Notes under the pieces: model-generated
Database searches by the model: none
The model's input: the letters and a program-made list of their open reading frames with translations, nothing else
What the model was told of the DNA's origin: nothing
DNA from: Haloarcula litorea
GTDB lineage: Archaea; Halobacteriota; Halobacteria; Halobacteriales; Haloarculaceae
Assembly (NCBI RefSeq): GCF_029338195.1
Contig: NZ_CP119779.1
Location: forward strand, 1,860,001-1,924,000
Length of the DNA stretch: 64,000 bases
Direction: 5' to 3'
Shown here: one piece after another, positions 58,566 through 64,000 of the stretch
Layout of the letters: each line of letters opens with the position of its first letter
How positions within the stretch are numbered: the stretch's first letter is position 1
Program-made: the position numbers and the translations under genes

Positions 58566-59225
58566 TCACACCACGTCGCCCCGCACCGTCGTCCCGTCCT
58601 GTCGCTCGCGGTAGGCCCGCACGGCGTCGGCGGCCTCGTCGGCCTCCCCCTCGTCCATCCCGAGCATCTCCAGCGCGCCCGACAGCGTCGGCAGGACGAA
58701 GTCGCCGTTCCGGAGCTTCTCGAAGGCCTCCGCCGAGCGGGTCCCCTCCACCCACAGGCAGGCCCCGCGCGGGTCGAGGATCTGCTCGTAGTCCTCGCGT
58801 GCCATCGCGCCCTGCAGCCGCTGGGTGACGTTGTCGTCGAAGGAGGCGTTACACACTTCCAGATGGATCGGCTCGTCGGTGTCGGGCAGGAGGTGGGCGG
58901 CGAGACACTTCTCGGGGGCGGCGTGGCCCCCCGCGTTGGCCCGCAGGTACTCGGGGTGCTCGTCGGCCCACTCGGCCCGGACAGTCTTGCCGACGCCGTC
59001 GACGCCGTGGCTTCGCTGGAACTCCTCGGCCCGCTCGGGTGCGTCCTTGAACAGGATGTCCTTGGTGACGTAGACGTCGAGCCGCTCGACGGGGTCCAGG
59101 CCCAGCGCCACGTCGCCGTACACCCACACCTCGCGCACGGGGACCGGCATCGTCTCCTCCTCGACGGTCGCGACGATCTCCTCGACGCGCTCGACGGCCG
59201 CGGCGCGGTCTAGCCCCTCGCTCAT
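58566..59225 (-). CDS. Conserved haloarchaeal protein (DUF7095-like)
   Basis: 219 residues, soluble and acidic. Residues 24-55 read TMPVPVREVWVYGDVALGLDPVERLDVYVTKD, a pattern reminiscent of nucleotidyltransferase-like folds but without the GS-x-DxD site. Later come CLAAHLLPDTDEPIHLEVCNASFDDNV and NGDFVLPTLSGALEMLG. It recurs in haloarchaea as a single-copy protein, I believe. It precedes a small protein gene by 46 nt on the same strand. Confidence 0.6.
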   Translation of the reverse strand: MSEGLDRAAAVERVEEIVATVEEETMPVPVREVWVYGDVALGLDPVERLDVYVTKDILFKDAPERAEEFQRSHGVDGVGKTVRAEWADEHPEYLRANAGGHAAPEKCLAAHLLPDTDEPIHLEVCNASFDDNVTQRLQGAMAREDYEQILDPRGACLWVEGTRSAEAFEKLRNGDFVLPTLSGALEMLGMDEGEADEAADAVRAYRERQDGTTVRGDVV

Positions 59226-59271
59226 CGCGTGTCGGTAGCGGCTCGGCGGGCAAAGCGCTGACGCTCCGCGC

Positions 59272-59583
59272 TCACTCGCCGTCGGCCTCGCGGGCCGCGG
59301 CGACGTGCTCGCGGGCCTCCTCGCGCGTCATCCCGCGGACGCCACAGGCACACGAGAACAGCTCCGGGTCGGCGAGGTCGTCGACCTGCTCGCGCTCGGC
59401 CCGCGACAGGCCGTCGGCGTCCGGGTCGTAGTCGAACGTCACCCGGTAGCTGACCTGCGTGACCCCCTCGATGCGGTGGGTCTCGTCGGGGGCCGGGTTC
59501 GCGATGGCCTCGGCGTGTTCGGCCTGCATCGCCTCCTGCCACTGTTCGAGGTTCGCCTCGGGGTCGCGCTCGTCGTCGCTCAC
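59272..59583 (-). CDS. Small acidic protein with CAC(G) motif
   Basis: 103 residues from GTG 59583 (VSDDERDPEANLEQWQEAM). GTAAAAAG on the plus strand lies 24-31 nt upstream, supporting this start over the ATG at 59667. The centre has EGVTQVSYRVTFDYDPD and the C-terminal part LFSCACGVRGMTREEAREH. The paired Cys may bind metal. No known family; function unknown. It is divergent from the alpha/beta-hydrolase gene. Confidence 0.6.
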   Translation of the reverse strand: MSDDERDPEANLEQWQEAMQAEHAEAIANPAPDETHRIEGVTQVSYRVTFDYDPDADGLSRAEREQVDDLADPELFSCACGVRGMTREEAREHVAAAREADGE

Positions 59584-59606
59584 GGCAGACGCGACGGGGC
59601 CGCCGG

Positions 59607-59614
59607 GTAAAAAG
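59607..59614 (-). promoter_or_regulatory. TATA box of the small CAC-motif gene
   Basis: Read on the minus strand, CTTTTTAC lies 24-31 nt before GTG 59583. A separate CCTTTTG box about 25-30 nt before 59666 serves the divergent gene. Confidence 0.45.
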
Positions 59615-59665
59615 TCGGCCGTCCGACGGTCACACCTTTTGCCCCCGGTCTCGTCAGCCCCGGCC

Positions 59666-60364
59666 ATGAACGTCCGCGTCTACGACGAGGGCCACGAGCG
59701 GGACTGTCTGCTCGTGCTGGGGTGGGGGAACCGCTGCCGTCACGAGCACGTCCAGTGGCTCGTCGACCGGGTGGCCGAGCGCTACACCGTCCACGCCGTC
59801 GAACTGCCGACGCACATCACCGACTACCGGCGCGAGTGGGTCGGGCCGGTCGAGCGGTACGCGACCGACCTCGACGACGTCCCCGTGCTGGCTCACAGCG
59901 CAGGCGGACTGACGGCGGCCCACGCGGACCTCCCGGGCGCGACGAACCGCGTCTACCTCAGCCCGTGGTGGGGCAGCGACTTCCCGCTGCCCGAGTTCGC
60001 GGTCAGGGCCATCACGAGCCTCCCGGTGTCGCGGCCGGTGATCCCGACGGGGAGCCTCGAACCCGAGGCCATCGGCGACCTGGCGACCGACGAACAGCTC
60101 GCGGACGGCCCGGACGCCGGCTCCCCGGCGTTCTTCCGGACCGTCCGCGAGGCCCACGCCGCCCTGCCGCCGGCCCGCGAGGACGCCGTCGCCTTCTGTA
60201 CGCTCACCGATCGGGTGGTGGACCCCCGCGCCGTCGGCGAGCGCCTGCCCGCCGACCGGATCAGGCTGTACGACGGCGGCCACGAGCTGTTCAGCTCCAG
60301 CGCCCGCGACCGGCACGTCGGCACCGTGCTGGACGCGCTCGAACGGGGCCCGTCGGCGCTCTGA
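59666..60364 (+). CDS. Alpha/beta hydrolase
   Basis: 232 residues from the ATG at 59666. The oxyanion region is LVLGWGNRCRHEHVQW, the nucleophile elbow AHSAGG (Ser near residue 78), the acid may be Asp in LTDRVVDP and the His in YDGGHELF. No signal peptide, so it acts in the cytoplasm. Substrate unknown; esterase or lipase-like. A CCTTTTG promoter box lies about 25-30 nt upstream. Confidence 0.78.
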   Translation: MNVRVYDEGHERDCLLVLGWGNRCRHEHVQWLVDRVAERYTVHAVELPTHITDYRREWVGPVERYATDLDDVPVLAHSAGGLTAAHADLPGATNRVYLSPWWGSDFPLPEFAVRAITSLPVSRPVIPTGSLEPEAIGDLATDEQLADGPDAGSPAFFRTVREAHAALPPAREDAVAFCTLTDRVVDPRAVGERLPADRIRLYDGGHELFSSSARDRHVGTVLDALERGPSAL

Positions 60365-60439
60365 GCGGGGCCCGTCGGGGTCGCCGACGGCCGAGGCCGA
60401 GACGAAACCCTCACCACCACGGCCGCGTAGGCTCAGGTG

Positions 60440-61429
60440 ATGGAGTGCGACAAGTGCGGCGCGGACGCCGTCCTGCACGCGGCCTACTCGGGGTTGCACC
60501 TCTGTGAGCACCACCTCTGCCGGTCGGTGGAGACGCGGGTCCGCCGCCGGGTCCGCGAGGACGGCCTGGTGCCCGACGACGCCACGCCCGAGGACCCGGA
60601 CACGTGGGTGATCGGGCTCTCGGGCGGCAAGGACAGCGTCGTGCTCACGCAGATCCTCCACGAGACCTTCGAGCAGGACCCCCGCATCGAACTCGTCGCC
60701 CTCTCGATCCACGAGGGGATCGAGGGGTATCGGGACGAGAGTCTCGACGCCAGTGTGGAACTGACCGACGACCTGGGCATCCGCCACGAGGTGGTCTCCT
60801 ACGACGACGAGTTCGACGTGCGGATGGACGACGTCGTCGAGGACGACCCCGAGGGGATGGCCGCCTGCGCGTACTGCGGCGTGTTCCGTCGGGATATCCT
60901 CTCGCGGTACGCCGAGGAGCTGGACGCGGACAAACTGCTGACCGGCCACAACCTCGACGACGAGGCCGAGACGGCCCTGATGAACTTCCTGGAGGGCGAC
61001 GTCCAGCAGATGGCCCAGCACTTCGACGCCTCGCTGGGGCCGTTCGACGCCGACGACGCGGCGACCGACCGCACGCGCGAGACCCAGGACCACCACGTCC
61101 CCCGGGCCAAGCCCCTGCGGGACGTTCCCGAGAAGGAGGTGGCGTTGTACGCCCGCTTCGCCGAGCTGCCGGCCCACATCACCGAGTGCCCCCACGCCGA
61201 GGAGGCCTACCGCGGCGAGATCCAGGACGTGCTGCTCGGCCTGGAGGAGAACCACCCCGGGACGCGCCACTCGATCATGGCCGGCTACGAGAAGCTGGCG
61301 GCGCTCGCGGCCGCGGCACAGGACGGCGACGGCGAGACCGACTTCGGGGAGTGCGACGACTGCGGCGCGCCGACCGCGCGGGACCGCTGCCGGAAGTGCA
61401 GTCTGCTGGATGCCCTGGAAGCCGCGTGA
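60440..61429 (+). CDS. ncsA: tRNA 2-thiouridine synthetase (NcsA/Ncs6/TtuA family)
   Basis: 329 residues from the ATG at 60440 (GTG one codon earlier is possible). N-terminal zinc finger CDKC...CEHHLC; PP-loop GLSGGKDSVVL near residue 56; central Cys pair CAYCG and GHNLDDEAET; C-terminal zinc ribbon CDDCGA...CRKC. In Haloferax NcsA uses the ubiquitin-like SAMP2 as sulfur carrier to thiolate the wobble uridine of tRNA Lys, Glu and Gln. The neighbour genes are unrelated. Confidence 0.93.
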   Translation: MECDKCGADAVLHAAYSGLHLCEHHLCRSVETRVRRRVREDGLVPDDATPEDPDTWVIGLSGGKDSVVLTQILHETFEQDPRIELVALSIHEGIEGYRDESLDASVELTDDLGIRHEVVSYDDEFDVRMDDVVEDDPEGMAACAYCGVFRRDILSRYAEELDADKLLTGHNLDDEAETALMNFLEGDVQQMAQHFDASLGPFDADDAATDRTRETQDHHVPRAKPLRDVPEKEVALYARFAELPAHITECPHAEEAYRGEIQDVLLGLEENHPGTRHSIMAGYEKLAALAAAAQDGDGETDFGECDDCGAPTARDRCRKCSLLDALEAA

Positions 61430-61496
61430 GCCGTTTCGAGGTCTGAGGCGGAGGGAAGACCTTTGCCCCTCCGGACGACAACGCCGACAGACCCTG

Positions 61497-62756
61497 ATGT
61501 CCCACGAGCCAGCCGATCCGCGCGCCCTCTCGCCGGTGGTCGGGACGGTCCTGTTGCTGGCGATCGTCCTGCTGCTGGTCGCGGTGTCGAGTTCGCTCAT
61601 CTTCGGCCTGACTGAGCAACAGGACCCCGCACCGCAGGCCAAGCTCGACCTGGTGGCGACCGACACGCCGGGGGAGTACCGTCTGGTCCACGAGGCCGGC
61701 GACACCATCGACGGCGAACAGCTGACGCTCCGGGGCGTCGCGGACCCCGACGCCCTCGCCGGCCGGGAGCTGGCCGCCGGCGAGTCGGTCGTCGTCGACG
61801 CCGAACGGGAGACCGTCCGGGTCGTCTGGACCGAACGGGAGGGTGCGCCGTCGTCGTACGTCCTCTCGGCGTTCGAGGTGTCGGGGGCCGTCGCCGGCGG
61901 GTTCGCCGGCGGGACCGTCTTCACCGGGTCGGCGGGCGGCGTGGTCGCCGTCGCCGGCGACGGCGGGAGCGTCACGACGGTGTCGAACACGAGCGACGTC
62001 GCGGCGCTCGGTCCGCTGGGGACCGACGTCACCGGCGACGGGACGGCCGACGTCCCGTACGTGACCACCGGCGAGTCGGTGAAGGTCGTCGACAGCACTG
62101 GCGACGTGACGACCGTCGCCGACAGCGGCGACATCTCGGGCAGCGTCGAGACGAGCAAGACACGGCTCGCGATCGGCAGCTGGGACGGCAGTCCCGCGTC
62201 CGTGTTCTTCGTCAACCAGAACCACGACACGCTCTACCGCGCGACGCCCGGGGGCGCTCCACAGACGGTGGCGACGCCGGGCAACGGAGTGCAGGCGGTC
62301 GTCGGGATCGGCGACGTCGACGCCGACGGGACCGACGACCTCGTCTTCGCCGACGGGAGCCAGCAGCTCCGCTACGTCGACGGTCCCAGCGGACCGATCC
62401 GGAACGTCAACAACGGACAGACCGGTTCGAACAACGGGATCGGTGCCGGCTCGCTGGCGGACATCGACGGTGACGGGACGCCGGCGATCGTCGCCATCGA
62501 CGGCAGCAACGACCTGAAGATCAACCGCGAGCCAAGCGGCGGCGGCACGACGACCGTCTCCGCGGTCGACGCCGCCAAGTCGCCGGTCGCGGTCGCCGAC
62601 GTCGACGGCGACGGTGCCGCGGAGGTGGTGTACGTCGGCCTGTCCTCGGGCGACGTCAAGTACGTCGACGACGTGTTCGGAGCCAACACCGTCCGACTCC
62701 TCGAGGACGACGGCGGTACGGCGGTCCCCGGCTCGGACGAGTCGGGGGTCGTCTGA
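61497..62756 (+). CDS. Archaeal type IV pilin-like protein with FG-GAP-like repeats
   Basis: 419 residues from the ATG at 61497. The N-terminus has the class III signal of archaeal pilins: DPRALSPVVGTVLLLAIVLLLVAV, cleaved by PibD/prepilin peptidase just before the hydrophobic helix. The large C-terminal part holds at least three calcium-type FG-GAP motifs (DVDADGTDD, DIDGDGTPA, DVDGDGAAE), suggesting a beta-propeller. Ordinary haloarchaeal pilins are far smaller, so this may be a tip adhesin or minor pilin. It converges on ftsZ2 with 58 nt between stops. Confidence 0.78.
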   Translation: MSHEPADPRALSPVVGTVLLLAIVLLLVAVSSSLIFGLTEQQDPAPQAKLDLVATDTPGEYRLVHEAGDTIDGEQLTLRGVADPDALAGRELAAGESVVVDAERETVRVVWTEREGAPSSYVLSAFEVSGAVAGGFAGGTVFTGSAGGVVAVAGDGGSVTTVSNTSDVAALGPLGTDVTGDGTADVPYVTTGESVKVVDSTGDVTTVADSGDISGSVETSKTRLAIGSWDGSPASVFFVNQNHDTLYRATPGGAPQTVATPGNGVQAVVGIGDVDADGTDDLVFADGSQQLRYVDGPSGPIRNVNNGQTGSNNGIGAGSLADIDGDGTPAIVAIDGSNDLKINREPSGGGTTTVSAVDAAKSPVAVADVDGDGAAEVVYVGLSSGDVKYVDDVFGANTVRLLEDDGGTAVPGSDESGVV

Positions 62757-62814
62757 GCGCCGCTCGTCGGTCGCGAATCGCGGAAAACGTCGGAGAGAGG
62801 CGAGAGGTCGAACG

Positions 62815-64000
62815 CTACTCGCCGCTGGTGCGGACGACGTCGAGGCCGTTGTTCTTCTCGCGCTTGTCACGGCCGCCGTCGGTCTCGCCGTAGCCGCTGT
62901 GGCCGCCGGCGTTGTGCCCGTTCGCGGTGCCGTGGCTCTGCCCGCCGCCGTTGCCGGCGCTGGCCTCGAAGTTCTCGGAGGCGTCGAAGGAGGTGTCGTC
63001 GTCGACCTCCTGGATCGCCTCGCGGGACTTGTTGGCCTGCTTCTGGGTGGTCGGCCCCAGCACCTGCGCGGACTGGACGCCGGTCATGATGGCCATGACG
63101 CGGACCTTGCCCTTATACTCCTCCTGGATGCGAGCGCCCCAGATGACGTTGGCGTCGGCCTCCAGGCGCTCGGTGATGTTCTGGGCGATCCCCTCGGCCT
63201 CCTTCAGCGTGAGGTCCGGACCGCCCGTGATGTGGACCAGGCCGCCGCTCGCGCCGCGGTAGTCCACGTCAAGCAGCGGGTGGCTCATCGCGTCCTTGAC
63301 GACCTCCTCGGTCTTGTTCTTGTCCTGGGTCTCCCCGACCAGCATCACCGCCACGCCGCCCTGGTTCATGATCGAGGTCATGTCGGCGTAGTCGAGGTTG
63401 ATGAGGCTGGGCTGGGTGATCGTCTCGGAGATCCCCTTGACCGTCTCGGCGATGATCTGGTCCATCACCGAGAACGCCTTGCCGATCGGCAGGTTCGGGA
63501 CGTAGTCCAGCAGGCGGTTGTTGTCCAGCACGATGATGGAGTCGGCCTCGTTGCGGAGCTTCTCCAGCCCCTCCTCGGCTTTCACCGTGCGGGCCCGCTC
63601 GACGTTGAACGGCGTCGAGACCATCCCGACGACGATCGCGCCCTGTTCCTTGGCGATCTTCGAGACGACGGGCGCGGCACCGGTCCCGGTCCCGCCGCCC
63701 ATCCCGGCGGTGACGAACACGAGGTCCGCGTCGCCCAGCACTTCCTTGATGGTCCCCTGGGCCATCTCGGTCGCGCGCTCGCCCATCGAGGGGTCGCCGC
63801 CCGCGCCCAGGCCGTTGGTGAGGGACTTGCCGACCAGGATCTTCGTGTCGGCCTCGATCATCTTGAGGTGCTGCTTGTCCGTGTTGACAGCGATGGTGTC
63901 GGCACCCTCGACGCCGATGTTGTACAGGCGGTTGACCGTGTTGTTGCCGGCCCCGCCGCAGCCGACGATGACGATCCGCGGGTCCCCGAACCCGTCGACG
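62815..64000 (-). CDS. ftsZ2: Cell division protein FtsZ2 (partial, N-terminus beyond the edge)
   Basis: The open frame runs off the right edge; the visible part covers about 394 residues, starting inside the GTP-binding domain with [21 protein letters not shown]. The tubulin signature [11 protein letters not shown], the T7-loop region and the [26 protein letters not shown] stretch are present, then an acid/Gly-rich tail ending [10 protein letters not shown]. Sequence details ([23 protein letters not shown]) fit FtsZ2, which in Haloferax acts in ring constriction while FtsZ1 organises it. The internal ATG at 63861 is not the start. Confidence 0.9.
   Translation of the reverse strand, partial: VDGFGDPRIVIVGCGGAGNNTVNRLYNIGVEGADTIAVNTDKQHLKMIEADTKILVGKSLTNGLGAGGDPSMGERATEMAQGTIKEVLGDADLVFVTAGMGGGTGTGAAPVVSKIAKEQGAIVVGMVSTPFNVERARTVKAEEGLEKLRNEADSIIVLDNNRLLDYVPNLPIGKAFSVMDQIIAETVKGISETITQPSLINLDYADMTSIMNQGGVAVMLVGETQDKNKTEEVVKDAMSHPLLDVDYRGASGGLVHITGGPDLTLKEAEGIAQNITERLEADANVIWGARIQEEYKGKVRVMAIMTGVQSAQVLGPTTQKQANKSREAIQEVDDDTSFDASENFEASAGNGGGQSHGTANGHNAGGHSGYGETDGGRDKREKNNGLDVVRTSGE

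Noticed and set aside
63861-63863. ATG as the start of FtsZ2
   Set aside because: The frame continues upstream with the conserved GTP-binding GCGGAGNNT stretch to the window edge, so this Met is internal.
1-64000. tRNA, rRNA, CRISPR array, insertion sequence or integrated virus
   Set aside because: I looked for cloverleaf-like T-loop sequences, regularly spaced repeats, transposase or integrase frames and terminal inverted repeats and saw none that I could support by eye.

Overview
The window is chromosomal DNA from a haloarchaeon (class Halobacteria). Support comes from the very high GC content, acidic predicted proteins, TATA-like boxes placed about 25-30 nt before start codons (leaderless transcripts), and archaeal or haloarchaeal hallmark genes: TFB, RIO2 kinase, FtsZ2, NcsA, halocyanin, a ba3-type oxidase, several bacterio-opsin-activator type HTH regulators, a HalOD1 protein, a PGF-CTERM surface protein and an archaeal type IV pilin. 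I saw no tRNA, rRNA, CRISPR array, transposase or prophage. The stretch reads as core and near-core chromosome rather than an island. The genus cannot be fixed from this evidence.

Layout. 1-7.0 kb: end of an unknown gene, a flippase-like membrane protein, a GH13 glycosidase and a divergent sugar ABC transporter (binding protein plus two permeases, no ATPase). 7.2-15.3 kb: uvrA, an S9 peptidase, a BNR-type propeller protein, small membrane proteins and a geranylgeranyl reductase family flavoprotein. 15.3-22.6 kb: small membrane proteins, a Tat lipoprotein, a YgfZ/GcvT protein, a PGF-CTERM surface protein, a PfkB sugar kinase with an altered active site, and mutL. 22.6-33.4 kb: a 54-residue acidic protein, a HAD phosphatase, a zinc-ribbon protein, a methyltransferase, three HTH regulators around a HalOD1 gene, a 2-hydroxyacid dehydrogenase, a TFB with a palindromic promoter, a DUF4396 protein and an MscS channel. 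33.8-41.6 kb: a GCS2-type ligase, another HTH regulator, RIO2 kinase, a two-winged-helix regulator, a Tat-exported DyP-like/P19-like pair, a renalase-like oxidoreductase and an RCK-C protein.

41.6-53.3 kb is the most coherent functional region. First comes an operon of four genes joined by 4-nt overlaps (MsrA, thioesterase, MhqO-like, MhqD-like) that looks like an oxidative and quinone stress unit. Next is a copper-handling operon (small membrane protein, TauE/UreH-like protein, CPC-type P-type ATPase). It is divergent from a ba3 oxidase operon (double halocyanin with C-terminal membrane segments, subunit II, subunit I, small membrane-anchored protein). A lone nuoCD gene converges on it. Together these suggest a respiratory module: electron entry through a complex I subunit, soluble blue-copper carrier domains, a terminal oxidase and the copper delivery needed to assemble it.

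53.4-64 kb: an HTH regulator, a lipoate-ligase family protein, endonuclease IV, a methyltransferase, a CopD-like protein, a DUF4188 protein, conserved haloarchaeal proteins, an alpha/beta hydrolase, ncsA, a pilin with FG-GAP-like repeats, and the C-terminal part of ftsZ2 running off the right edge.

Many very long open frames lie antisense to real genes; these are a by-product of GC-rich third codon positions and were left out.
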